A stretch of 64,000 nucleotides of DNA from Cryptomeria japonica (lineage: Eukaryota; Streptophyta; Pinopsida; Cupressales; Cupressaceae), in NCBI RefSeq assembly GCF_030272615.1, contig NC_081405.1, positions 649,237,420 through 649,301,419 on the forward strand, given 5' to 3'. Every line of letters begins with the position of its first letter. The stretch's first letter is position 1. The notes beneath the pieces are model-generated. The model was given only the letters and a program-made list of their open reading frames with translations. It did not search any database and was not told the DNA's origin. Positions 22,495-34,195 of the stretch are shown here, in pieces. The position numbers and the translations under genes are program-made.

Positions 22495-24348
22495 ATGGGA
22501 AAGAACAAGAGAGGAATAGCGAAACAATGAGAGGTTGAAAAGGAAAGACAAAGGCAATGTATGAAGAAATTACATGACCTAAGAACAATGGGACAAGAAG
22601 GTATGTCATCCACAACATCTCAATTTGATGTACCGAATGAACATAATGCGATTGAAGAAAAAATCACAATCAATAATCAAACAAACGATGAAGATGCACC
22701 AACAACATTTGATTTACTGAATGAACCTAATGCAATTGAAGAAGAGACCACAATAAATAATCAATTAAATGATGAACATACACCAGCTCTATTTAATGCG
22801 ATTAATGTACCTAATGCACACAATGAACCAATGTTAACACCTACTAGAATCATTCATAGGAAACCAAATTATCTAATTGACATCGATGAGAATATTTTGA
22901 AGCCAATGCCCAATAAAATAAACAAATGAAATTGTAGAAGAATGGTTAAAAGAATATGGAAAAACTATTTTAAAAACTTAAATCAAATTGCAAGATGCCA
23001 ATTAATTGTTGAAATGATTAAAAATTTGAATTTTAGAGAGACAATGAAAATTCTAGGCCTAAGATCATTCGAAAGTAATAGTGAAAGAACTATTGTGAGA
23101 AATCTATTTGATGCATATCAAGCTATTGGTTCAAAATCACATACTAAAGATTCTAATGTTACTCGACGTGTTATTACATCAATCATAATGAGAAAGAAAA
23201 TAAAAAAAGATCGTTTAATAAGAAAAACAAGTAAGTCATTGAATATAAGAACAACAACATTAGTTAAAGTATTAGAGAGGCCGGAGAAAATAAAGGATCA
23301 TAACAATAATTCTCATTGGGTTCTCTCAAGTAGACTACCACACAAAGACAAAGTTGTTATTGATGCACTAAGAACATTAATTGAATTTTTTTGGCATGAC
23401 AACACAAGGGTTTCGCCTAACCAAAGAGATGTTGTTAAAAGGCAAATTAGATCTAGAAATCGTGAGCCACATGCCAAACACTGTTTGGATATGACTCAAA
23501 CAAAATTTTATGAAAGATGAACCTTCAAAAGTTTCCTCAAATAAGAATTAGCCAAAGATTTTTTTGTTAAGATTAATCATGTATGCACCACGTGTTGTTG
23601 TAGGATGCATATTGAATTTTCCATGCACACTATGATATTTATTGTCATATATGTTGTACTTTTCACACTAACGATGTTTTGCAGGAATGCAATATATAAG
23701 CACCTCTTAAGTCACCAAGAGAATTTATTTCAAGTGGGCTATGTAAAAGGGATGATGATTGCATTTATTATAAGATGGTATGTTTGGAAGGTTCTTTTGC
23801 TACATGTGGTGGTTTGCAACATTTGCCAAGATGTCTACATTTAGATATAGAACACATGAAATTGGTAAGAAACTAGTTTCTTTTGGAAAGTACAAGACAA
23901 TGACATATGGGGTTAAAGATGGAAAAGAATTGAAGAGATGTGAGTAAGTGAAAAACAATATATATGTAGCTGAATTTATGAGAATATTTCAAGAGAAAAT
24001 AGTTTATGAGTACATAATGCATAGACATAGAGCTCAGTGGTTAGATGAATATTCAAGTTATGTATGGACACATTTCCTCTTGGTACCATTGTCTCTGTCA
24101 TTGATTTTTCTGAAAATTATACACTACAACCTCAAAATGAAGTGCAATCTATGTATTGCCATTCTATACAAGTTTCTATTTTTGTACACATAGCATTCAT
24201 GCATGCAGATGATAGCACAAAGGATGATAGAAAGGTTGTTATAAGAGAGTATCACTTCTACATAAGTGAAGATTGTACACATTCATCAGAGTTTGTGCGA
24301 GGATTCTTTAAAGTTTTCTATGATAATTTAAGGGAAAGGAACATACGA
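22495..24348 (+). pseudogene. decayed transposase-like gene, 3' end removed by Copia-A
   Basis: The frame starts at ATG 22495 (MGKNKRG) with an early TGA, then an Asn/Glu-rich N-terminal region (22561-22929) and a basic helical region (22942-23520) that could bind DNA, with RRVITSIIMRKKIKKDR near its middle. A Cys-rich piece (CTTCCCRMH, about 23585-23610) and TCGGLQHLPRC (about 23805-23835) follow in shifted frames. The last open part (24064-24348) carries FPLGTIVSVIDFSENYTL and EYHFYISED. I recognise this segment style from uncharacterised, transposase-like proteins in plants, algae and animals, where an SDG-containing motif follows; here Copia-A interrupts before that point. The superfamily is not certain. 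Many frameshifts between 23520 and 24064 show it is dead. Confidence 0.5.
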
Positions 24349-26719
24349 TACTCTTAGGACCCGAAGGCAACTAAGAGGGGGGGTGAATCAGTTGTCTAAT
24401 AATTTCAACCCAAATATAACTTAATCAAACTTGATACATAATACCATTAAACCAAACTTAATGTCGGTAAATATATTAACAATTAATATCAATACCGGTG
24501 AAAATTAATACATGAAATAAAAAGACAAACAACATCCACAACACATAACACAAAGATTTGAACGTGGAAACCCTGTAAGAGAAAAAACCACAGTGGGAAA
24601 TTGATGCAGAGGATCTTGGAAAACCAATCACAACTCTAGGATCATGCTGATCCATCTATATTTTTCCAATTATAAAAATTCATTAGAGTTATATTCCATC
24701 ATACTTCAACAATCACTCAATCAAGAAAACACAAACTTGATCCAGGTATCAAATTTGCCAACTCGTTGTCCCTTTGGATAGACTTGTACACAGAGGTATA
24801 TAAATATCTAACCAGATATTAAAAACTCAATCCCATCGGTCAAAACCTGAATAGCTTTCTTAAAAACAACATATCCCAACTTTATCCAAATCCAACAGTT
24901 AGATTAAAAGTTATGGTCTTTTCACCGAGATCCATTTCTGTTGTCCCCAAATAAAACATGTGCATGCCCAGTCAGTCTAGGGCATCAAATATCTTTCACA
25001 AAAAAAAACCAAATGATTCAAAACTAATAGAACATGAAATATTTATGGATATAGTTTCATAATATGTAATCCATTAAATTTTCAAATGGTTAAATCATTA
25101 GATAATCACAAACCCTTGTCTGCAACTCCATTGAAGATAGTTTAAAAACAATTTTCACCAAAATCTTAATAACTTACACAAATATCCATAAAAATGACTC
25201 ATAAAAAAATTAAATTAAAGGTGTTTCATATATATTTCCAATGAATCTTTTTTGAGGTCATAATTCTTCCCAATGAGTCCATACCAAATGCTGCAACATG
25301 ACTATTCTCAGGAAATCTCAAATCTGCAAACAACCACTTTCACCAAGACTTTCATAACTTATTCATTTATTCATTAAACGACACCAAAACAAAAGAATGA
25401 GAAAGAGGAATCATTCCACTATCTAACCATTATAAATATATAGGGTTTCCAGGCCATACATGGTCATACAAGACCTAGAAACAACAACTTAACACAAAAC
25501 ACCAATCAAAATGCAAGTTTTAAACACACCAATTTGTTCCAAAACTTTATCCTCCTTCTGTATTCTTCCAATAATGATTTGGTTTGACCAATACAACATA
25601 TTTATAGACTCTTTGGTAGTTATAAACCATCCAACTACCTTTATGACCCTTCATCTTCCCTTTTACAACTTTATGTGCAATTTTTGCACTTTTACATTTT
25701 TGCAAATGTTGCACTTTTGCAATTTTCTTGCAACTTTGACACTTTTTCCTAATGAATCCCCAAATTGTAAAAACTCTTATATAATATTTGAGATATTTTA
25801 TGCTGATTTTACCCTTCCATGGGTTATTTCAACAATCTTGACCTTATAGACCAAACTGGGACCTAAAGAACAACTTTTAACAACTTTATGCAAATAATTA
25901 CAATAATTGATCTTGTCTTTACAAATGGATTCATAATGAATCAATACATCATAAAAATGATCAAAATGATTTAAAACATCACTTTTCTCCCAGTGACCTC
26001 ATGTTCTTGGGTGCTCCTGCACTAGAAACCTTACCCATAATAAGATGATACTACTGTAGATAGCATGTGTGTACAAATGGGGTCTGCATATGTAGAAAGG
26101 CCAACCTCCTAGAGCTCATTTATTAATCACAAAATAGGAGTCACACTGACTAAAATTGGATAATTAAATCCAATGACAATGTACTGCTCAAAGTAGCATC
26201 TCCAATGCTGGATTTAGTACCGGTTAAGCTCTCATTATCTCCTTCTCTATGGTTTGCTCATATGATCTTCAATATTCACACATACCATGTTATAATAACA
26301 TAACCATATACCTTCTATTTATTCTCTCACTTACATAATCTCACAAACGAGATCTTACATATATACCAAAACCTAAGACCAAATGTGTAGGTCGGCTCAC
26401 TAAGAATATTACAATAAAATCAATTACAAGTAAGTCAAGATGCGATGCATCATATCAGCTCAATAACAATACTAATTGATTAAACCATCTCCATAACATG
26501 TCGTGCTGATCTGGAATAGATAACGCGTGCTAGTCCATAACCTAGACCAATTTTCCGGTAACAATAAATATGTCAACCCAATTAGACCAATAACCAAATC
26601 ACCAAAACCAAGTGTCCAAACCATTTCTTCAACATAACCAAGTGATTTATAGATGATAACAAGTCATCCTTAGTGCCGGTGAACAATATAACCTATGCTA
26701 CATATCCATAATACCAACA
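24349..26719 (-). repeat. 3' LTR of Copia-A, enlarged by an insert
   Basis: It matches the right LTR at 48373-48778 plus 56365-56829 but contains an extra 1.4 kb at 24602-26024. Without that insert it is about 0.95 kb. It starts near TACTCTTAGGAC, after the broken transposase-like gene, and ends ATACCAACA at 26719, next to a polypurine tract. By-eye difference from the right LTR is about 10%. Confidence 0.75.
24602..26024 (-). mobile_element. TG...CA-type insert in the Copia-A LTR, relative of the 4241-6835 insert
   Basis: The right Copia-A LTR reads straight through this point (GTGGGAAACCTTACCC near 48626), so this is an insertion in the left one. On the minus strand it begins TAGTGCAGGAGCACC and ends CCTCTGCATCA. 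The flanks are GAAAT (24597-24601) and GAAAC (26025-26029). Both ends match the insert at 4241-6835. It contains CTATAAATATG near 25600 on the minus strand, a plausible TATA box, and repeated AAAAGTGCAAAA-type words. No protein domain is visible; a solo LTR is likely. Confidence 0.65.
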
Positions 26720-27049
26720 ATCTCCCCTTTTGGCATTGATGGCAACACAAGTTGGAAAACCATCTAAGTGCCAAAGCAGAAATGCCAAAAACCAAAAACC
26801 AACAATCTCCAGAATAGATCAATACTAGAAATCAAAATACAAATGCAGAGAGTAAAAATCTCTCCCCCAATGAATAATCTCTTCCCAAAGGAAAATGTTT
26901 GTTTTTTCATAGATACCTCTCCCCCTTTGACATCAAATACCAAAGAAATACAAATACCAGACACAACCAGTTCATAGAACCAATTACAAATGCCAACTAC
27001 TCCCCTTGAGAAGTAGCTCTCCTCCGTCAAAGACATAAATTTTTTTTTC
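26720..27049 (-). other. Copia-A 3' untranslated region with repeated polypurine tracts
   Basis: Minus-strand CCAAAAGGGGAGAT adjoins the LTR at 26720-26733. Further tracts, such as TCAAAGGGGGAGAGG near 26920, lie upstream. This is the Sirevirus arrangement also seen in the other copia elements here. Confidence 0.7.
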
Positions 27050-29391
27050 TGTAAATTCTGCTGGTGTGATGCCAGGCATCAAATGTCTAAGTCTCTACCA
27101 ATGAGGGTATAACCCCAAACTATTCTCTGAGATATTCAAAAGTTTCCTTAGGCAAAGGCTTGTAAAGATGTCTAAAATTTTCTCTTTAGTATTCACATAA
27201 ACCAATCCCACTTCCTTTGCTTCAACATTCTCTTTCACAAAATTATATTTGATAGAAACATGTTTAGTTTTAGATTAAAATACCGGATTGTTAGATATAT
27301 CAATTGCTGCTGAATTGTCACAATAGATGATTATAGGTTCTTTGCATTTTAATTTTATGTCCTTCAACATTTGCTTAATCCATAATACCTGAGTACAATT
27401 AGTTGCTGCTGCAACATATTCTAATTCTGCTGTTGATAATGATGTACAACTCTGTTTCTTGCTCAACCATGAAATCAATGTGCTACCTAGAAATAATGCC
27501 CCACCAGTGGTGCTCTTTCTGTCATCTACATCTCCTACCCAATTAGCATCGGTGTATGCACATAAATGAAAATTTTCATCTTTAGGATACCATAAACTAA
27601 GATTTGTTTTGCCTTGTAGATACCAGAAATCCTTTTTACTACCGATTCATGATTTTCTCTAGGATCACTCTGAAATCTTGAAGTAATACACACTGCATTC
27701 ATTATATCAGGTCTTTTTTGTGTCAAATATAGTAAACCTCCAATCATATATTTGTATCTTGTCGGATTAACAAGAGCTGAATCATCCTTCAATGATAGTT
27801 TATCAGTTGTAGTCATAGGATTACTTACTGGTTTAGAGTTTTCCATACCAAATTTCTTCAGTAGTTCCTTCAAGTACTTTGATTGATATAAGAATATACC
27901 TTTATCAGTCTGTGAAATCTGCAATCCTAAAAAGAATTTTATCTCCCCAATCATAGACATTTCAATTTCTTCCTGCATATTATTAGAAAAATCTTTACAT
28001 AGTCCATCTTCTCCTCCAAAAATGATGTCATCAACAAAAACTTCAATAACCAAAATGTCTTCATTAGTCACTTTGAAATATAAGTTGTTGTCAGCATTAC
28101 CTTTAGTGTAACTAAGCTTCAAAAGATATTTGTCCAATCTCGCATACCAAGCTCTAAGGGCTTGCTTAAATCCATATAAAGCTTTCCTTAATCTGCAAAC
28201 CATATCTTTATCATTTCTCAATGAAAATCCATCAGGTTGTTCAATGTAAACTTCCTCTTCAAGATCACCATTCAGAAATGCACATTTAACATCCATTTGA
28301 TATAATTTATAGTTCTTATGTGCTGCAAATGCAAGAAATAATCTAACTGCCTCAATTCTAGCTACTGGTGGAAAGGTTTCATTGTAATCAATTCCCTCTT
28401 TCTGTGAATAGCCTTTACACACTAATCTTGCTTTGTTTCTAATTACCTTACCATCTTCATTAAGTTTGTTTCTGAATACCCATTTAGTTCCAATTATTGC
28501 CCATGTATTGTTCTTTTTAATTTGTTCCAATTGATCTTCCATAGCTTCTCATCCAATGTTTATGTTCACATGCCTCAATGACAGATGCTGGTTCAATTTG
28601 AGAAATTGAACATACATCTTCATTTTCTAGTCTTCCTCTTGTCACAACTCCTTGATACTTATTCCCAATTATCTGATTTTCAGAGTGATTCAATCTTACA
28701 TACCTGGGTGTGTTCACTTGCTGCTGTTCTTCAGTCACTGTGGAATTCTCTGATGATGTGAGTGTGACTGGATCAATATTCTGTACGGGTGCACTCTGTA
28801 TAGGTTCATTTATGATTATCTCAATTGTCAGTTTAGAATCCATAGACCTTGAATTTCCTCTAAAGTGTTCATCTATTTTTACATTTGCACTCAATGATTT
28901 TCTGCAATCTTTTATTTAAACATCTATATGCTTTGCTCTTAGATGAATAACCAAAAAATATTCCTTCATCACTTCTAGGATCAAATTTGCCAATATACTC
29001 ATCTTTCCTAATGTAACATTTGCTTCCAAATATTCTGAAGTACTTAAGATTAGGAATATTACCAAACGATAATTCATAGGGTGTCTTACCATTTTCACCT
29101 TTGATGTGAACTTTGTTGAAAGTGTATATTGCTGTATTCACTGCTTCTCTCTAATACACATGAGGTAGATTTGCTTCTGATATCATTCTTCTAGCTACAT
29201 CCATTCACTTCACAAAATATATTGAACTCTTTAGATGTAAATTCACCTCCTTGATCTGATCTTAAACATTTGATTTTCTTACCGGTTTCATTCTCTACAA
29301 GTGCCTTGAATAATTTGAATTTCCCAAAAGCTTTTGATTTTTCCCTGAGAAAGGTATCCCAGCACATTCTAGAATAATCATGAATGATTAG
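27050..29391 (-). pseudogene. Copia-A pol, 3' part: integrase C-terminal half, reverse transcriptase, RNase H
   Basis: From 29391 downward on the minus strand: integrase core with DYSRM and LRSDQGGEFTSKEF; an integrase end with YELSFGNIPNLKYFRIFGSKCY; an acidic linker (28517-28894); reverse transcriptase with [28 protein letters not shown] and the catalytic FVDDIIFGG (27535-28542); and RNase H with STAELEYVAA and YCDNSAAI (27060-27478). About 100 bp carrying the QNG..ER..NR segment, with the third catalytic residue (Glu), are missing near 29200. Several frameshifts and stops are present. The gene's upstream half lies beyond the gypsy insert, at 46581-48314. Confidence 0.85.
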
Positions 29392-30854
29392 TGTATGCAG
29401 GAAAAGTAGGTCGATAGAACTCAATATGTGAAAAAAGCTCCAAAATACTTGTCCACACACACACATAGGACTTCTTGGTGCAAGCTATGGAGTAATGAAG
29501 TATTACTTAGCTTTCCAAGGTAGGTCCCATGGTTCTCTATCTTACAATGTCCCTCAAACCAACATTTTTCCTCTCAGATCACTGAGCAAAATGGTTTAGG
29601 GATGGCAAATGCAAGAACGAGGGACGCTTTCTGTTGGTTTAATATGAGATGCATCCTAAGCTATGCATGATTCTAGAAATGCAATAAACTAACTATAAGA
29701 TGACAAGGTTAGTAAACAAACTATCCTAGCATACTATATTAGTTTGATGATTTAAGCTAATGATAATAGAAAGTATTCTAAAAATGCATATTTAGACTAA
29801 TTTCTATCTAAAAGAGAGGCTAAAATGATGAGCATAAAAATGGTATGAAAGCTTGAATGTATTTGAGCATAAGTATGATACTACAAACTTGGATTCTCTA
29901 TATGTAAAAATGGAGGAATGAGAGCTCTATTTATAACAAAAATAGGGCAATGGATGGTCAGGATTAAAAGAGTTGATCAAGGGTTGAGTTTGAAGGTTGG
30001 GGATTCATGTTTGCAATTTGCACCAATGAAATGGTGACAAGTGTCAACATAGGGTTGGGTTGAGAGAAGGGGTTGGAGGCATTAAATGCCTGAGAAGACC
30101 TCATGGTCATCTAGAGATAAGGGTTAAGCTTAAGTTAGGCTTACCTATTAGATTAAGATTTAATCCAAGGATAAACATTTGTGCAAATGATTAAGAGATA
30201 ATCATGGTCAAAGCATTAAAGGCTTGATGAGACCCTTGGGTTGGATGAAGGTTAAGTTAGGCAAAAAGTCTCTAACCATGTAAGAGGGTTGAATTAACTA
30301 TTAATGGTTTGGGAGACTTTGGGGATATTAAGTGGTTGAAGACTTGAAGCCTTTAATGGTTATCAAAGACTTTAAGGTTTTGAGAAGTGACCTCCCTTTG
30401 CTTAGGGATGTGACAAAGTTTAGGAGATGGGTTAGGCTGATTAGAAGAGATTAGAAGGGTCTAGAAGAATTTAGGAAGGGGTTAGGAAGCAAGTGGGAGA
30501 TGTAGGAAAATGCAAGTGGATGGAGGGATAATAGGATTTAATTGAAATAAAGTTAATTTAATTCAATTTGGTTGTAATTTGGGGAAATTAAATAAATTAG
30601 ATTTATTCAATTTAGGATAAACTATTTAATTAAATTTGAATTTAATTAAAAGTGGATAGGGGGGATTTAATGGAATAAAATGATTTATTCATTAAATGGT
30701 AAAAAGAAGTCTAGTGAGTTTAATTTAAATAAATTGAGTAATTTACTTAATTAAATAGAGGAATGCGGGTAATTTAATTAAATTGGATTTAATTAAATAG
30801 AGAAATGAACATGAAATATTCATTTAGGAATATGGTCAATTTTATTCGTCTACA
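29392..30854 (-). repeat. 3' LTR of the Tat-type element (full, 1463 bp)
   Basis: On the plus strand it begins TGTATGCAGG and ends CGTCTACA. The first 1272 bp match 45308-46580 with about thirty differences counted by eye. The outer third is AT-rich with TTAATTAAATT words. No coding potential. Confidence 0.9.
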
Positions 30855-30877
30855 TTTTGCCCCTCTTTGAAGTGACG
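30855..30877 (-). other. polypurine tract of the Tat-type element
   Basis: Minus-strand CTTCAAAGAGGGGCAAAA directly precedes the LTR start TGTAGACG. Confidence 0.75.
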
Positions 30878-31195
30878 TGTGTGCACATGTTCTTTCAAAG
30901 AAAATGATGTGTTATCATGATTTATGATCACATGCAATTTTTGCGTCGCTCTTATGATCTGCAAGTCGTGCCCTAGATTTGATTTGATGTGTGATGCCCC
31001 AGATTTGATATTTGATGGTGATGCCCCCTCAGGAGATGAATCAATATTTTGAAAATTTTGATTGGATTTGATGAGTTGTGTGTGATGTGTATGATTTTGT
31101 CTATGTGATTCAATGTGTGTAAATTGATTCATCTCCTGATAATTTACAAATGTTAGGGTATAGGGGAGACCGCGACCACATTACAAGTCCATTTG

Positions 31196-31301
31196 GCTAA
31201 CCCTAATTTCATTTTCCTCCTTTAAAAGGGGAAAAGGGCTTTGATTTTATTCATTTGTGCCTTGTTGACTTTGGAGAAAGAGAATTTGGTCTGAAGTCAA
31301 A
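31196..31301 (+). promoter_or_regulatory. putative promoter and leader of the antisense gene
   Basis: On the plus strand an AACCCTAA telo-box word (31199-31206) is followed by TTTAAAAGGGG (31221-31231), a TATA-like box, and then about 70 bp of leader to an ATG at 31302. Telo boxes near the start are common in plant promoters. Position and spacing fit, but no experiment supports it. Confidence 0.4.
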
Positions 31302-31376
31302 ATGCCTATTCCGTATTCCAGACACCATTTTGAGCATGTTCGGAGGTACCAGAGACCTGTAGCGTATGGACCACTA
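31302..31376 (+). CDS. predicted exon 1 of the antisense plant mobile domain gene
   Basis: ATG at 31302 opens 25 codons (starting MPIPYSRHHF, ending AYGPL) that run up to CTA|GTAAGT, a very good plant 5' splice site at 31376/31377. Joining in phase 0 to a 3' splice site at 32439/32440 (TTTAGTTGCAG|GAG) continues into the plant mobile domain frame. The exon is basic and aromatic. Splicing is predicted from sequence only; an unspliced start further downstream is the alternative. Confidence 0.45.
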
Positions 31377-32439
31377 GTAAGTCAACACTTTTGACCCTCT
31401 TTTGATTTTTGATTTGGTCATTTTTGGTCATTTTTTGATTTTTAAAATTCGGTTTTAGCCTTTTAGCACGTCCAAGTCATAAATTAGCGCATACGAAATT
31501 TTAGGTAGCGCATCAAATCCATTTTTAGGGTTGTGTCCAAAACAAAATAGGGTAGCGCATAAGAAATTTAGGTTAGTGTAGCGAGTTAAAATAATGCATG
31601 CCAGGCATAGGGTAGCGCGTCAGGTCAGCAGGGTAGCACGTAGGATAGACCTAGCGCATAGGGGCCACAATGGTTCACATGGGTAAGGGGTTTTAGCACG
31701 TAGGGTAGACCTAGCACATAGGGTCTCACAGGTAGTGCCAGTGGGGTGTAGGTTAGCGTGTGGATAGGTTTTAGCGCATAGGGTGGGTAAGGTGGCATAT
31801 GGGGGGAAAAGATTAGTGCGTAGAGTCAATCTAGCGCATAGGGTGAATAAATTAGTGCGTAGGAAAAACAACCTAGCGCGTGGGGGGATTTTAGTGCAGC
31901 GAGAATCTGTTTTAGCGCATCTGTAAAAATTTTGCAAGATGAGGTGATTTGTGAATTTGTTGTGTCGTGCTGTCATGAATTTATGGATTTGTCCAATATG
32001 AGTGTTGATATATCTTGTTTTGATTTGCGATATTTCAAGTTATGTATAGATATCAATGTGGTGTTTTAATCAAAATATGATTTATTTGCGTACTCTATTT
32101 CAAGTTCAATGTGTGAAGCCTGATTTGTGTTACAAGCTGATATGGATTGGAATCTTGAGTTGTTTTACAAGCTGATATGGGTGGGAAACTTGAGTTGTTT
32201 TACAACTTTATGTGTTTTGGAGACTTGAGTTGTGTTAGAAGTTTTGATATGGTTTTTGATAACTTGAGTTGTTTTACAAGTTCATATGAAATGATAGGAT
32301 TTTGAACTTGATGTAGATGAGCAAATTGTTTCATGTGGTTGATGTGAGTTTGATTTTGATATCTTTGTTTTGATGTGGAAACTGATATTGGATTTCTTTT
32401 GCTTGTTGATAGGAGTGATTGGGTGTGGTTTAGTTGCAG
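31377..32439 (+). other. predicted intron holding a TAGCGCAT repeat field
   Basis: It starts GTAAGTC and ends TTTAGTTGCAG. About 450 bp (31470-31925) consist of TAGCGCAT-type words spaced 15-35 bp apart. From 32100 to 32290 a second short repeat, ACTTGAGTTGTTTTACAAG, recurs about four times. The pyrimidine tract before the acceptor is weak. Confidence 0.4.
31470..31925 (+). repeat. interspersed TAGCGCAT/TAGCGCGT motif field, about 18 copies
   Basis: Words such as TAGCGCATAGGG, TAGCACGTAGGG, TAGTGCGTAGG and TAGCGCGTGGGG recur through the segment with variable spacers, so it is a degenerate dispersed array rather than a strict tandem. The reverse complement ATGCGCTA is clustered at 43000-43385 and 44945-45240 of the same element. 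Confidence 0.85.
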
Positions 32440-34195
32440 GAGAGATTTCCGAGACCGTGGACATTGATACCACGGTTGTCTTAGGACGACCTTGATATCA
32501 TTGAGAGATGTGGGTTGACCTCCTTATTAGATATGCCTCGGTTCACTGTGAACCAGGGGCTACTGACAGCACTTGCAGAGAGGTGGCATAGTGACACAAA
32601 CACCTTTCATTTTGCTACTGGAGAGATGACAGTCACACCAGAGAATTGTTATAGGATCCTACGCATTCCCGTAGTAGGTGCACTACTACCGTATAAGCAG
32701 TCAGAGGAGGGTGGTACAGAGGCACTGCATCGCATCTTTCATGATGAGACAGTCTACGGTTATGAGATCCCATGGTAGGAGTTCTTAGACCTGGATTACG
32801 CACCACTGCCATCCATACTAGCAGGGTTTATTGGTGGATTCCTTTGTCTCGATCACAGGTCAAAGGGATTTTCTGTGGGATGGGGGCCGGTATTAGAGGA
32901 GATGGTGACATAGGGCCGGAGGTTTTCATGGGGATCAGCTATGTTGGTCCATCTGTACAGGGGTTGCATTAGGTGGTATACCTCGGGTACGATAGTTTGT
33001 CAGCTAGTGTGACACTGTTACAGGTATGGTGCTGGGAGCACATTCCAGCCGCGAGGCCATTAGCAGACAGAAATAGGCCCGTTGGAGCGACATATGCTTA
33101 TGGATACAGGGGTCTAGTTGTCCAGCGGAAGCTGGGCAAACTAGAGCACTGGAGGAGAGTACTGGATGATATTGATATGATCACATGGCAACCGTATACA
33201 GGTTGTGAGGTGTGGGCGAAGGATGGGCTGGAGATGCCCTTTGTATTCATGATGAGATATCTGATCGGGAGGACCCCATTTGTTATAGAGAGGTTTTTGG
33301 TGACCCGAGTTTTGAGACAGTTTGGTCTCCAGCAGGGTATTCCTCAGGGAGCATGCCTATATGCATGACGGAGGCAGGATGTAGCTGATTGGGGCCCGAC
33401 CATTGATAGCATAGTGGTGGTGGAGGAGTTTTTCAGGTTGGTAGGGTAGATATGGGATTATGCCCCGGAGATTCTAGATGCGGGCATGACCGATGAGTTC
33501 ACTAGATTGTTTGTTGTGCAGGCGGTGGCAAGGATATCTGATCCGGAGGAGATGCGGCTAGCTTTTGATGATGATGATGAGGAGGGAGAGGGAGATGATG
33601 AGGATGATGGAGATGATGGAGGAGATGGAGGATGAGGATGAGGGAGAGGAGTTAGAGGGAGACGGGGAGATAGAGGGAGGAGAGGAGATAGAGGTGTGGA
33701 GAGAGCGGTTAGATAGGGGGAGAGGTTGTTTAGCTATTGGAGCTGGTGGAGAGGGGAGAGTGGGGGAGGTGTTAGTTGCAGTGGGGGGTACTGATGAGGT
33801 GAGGCGACCAATGCAAAGGAGGAGGATAGATGTGCTCCCACCTCCAGCACTGAGGACAGGCAGAGTGGGAGGGGTGGCCCCTGCACAGGTACCGCTATGG
33901 GTTCGGGTCCCTACACATGTTGAGGATGCTCAGATTCAGACCCTACAAGTGACTATATAGTAGCTATAGGAACAGGTGTTGACATATCAGAGGCAGATTG
34001 TACAATTGAATACTAAGTGAGATACGGAGATAGAGTGGAGGGGGCGAGCGGAGGAGCTGGTAGCCAGTATGCAGAGAGAAGGGGCGAGTGGTTCGATGAG
34101 AGACACCCTGAGAGAGCTGACATTGAGAGCTCAGGAGGTGGAGTACTACTGGCGGTATTATGAGGCTGCGGTACCTAGGGATCATCGAGTATAGA
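32440..34195 (+). pseudogene. plant mobile domain (PMD) exon of the antisense gene, with acidic tail
   Basis: The plus strand encodes a PMD protein: LLTALAERWHSDTNTFHF and GEMTVTPENC (32545-32655), EFLDLDYAPLP (about 32779), LHLYRGLH-like text (about 32945-32972), TLLQVWCWEHIPAARP (33015-33065), WRRVLDDIDMITWQPY (about 33150-33200) and RVLRQFGLQQGIPQG (about 33308-33350). This order is that of PF10536, known from the host proteins MAIN and MAIL1 and from transposons. An Asp/Glu/Met-rich region (33565-33700) and a helical tail up to about 34195 follow. Damage is moderate: TAG at 32482, 32776 and others, and a frameshift near 32960. The orientation opposes gag-pol. PMD function in elements is unknown. 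Confidence 0.75.

Noticed and set aside
24602-26024. Deletion in the right Copia-A LTR instead of an insertion in the left one
   Set aside because: The segment has TG...CA-type ends that match a second insert with a perfect ATCTT duplication at 4241-6835, and is itself flanked by GAAAT/GAAAC.
31470-31925. CRISPR-like array
   Set aside because: The repeat word is only about 8-12 bp, degenerate, with irregular short spacers, and the DNA is a plant nuclear retrotransposon.
31620-31976. Minus-strand open frame of 118 codons in the TAGCGCAT field
   Set aside because: It is Arg/Leu/Thr/Cys-rich text generated by the repeated word, in an untranslated part of the element.
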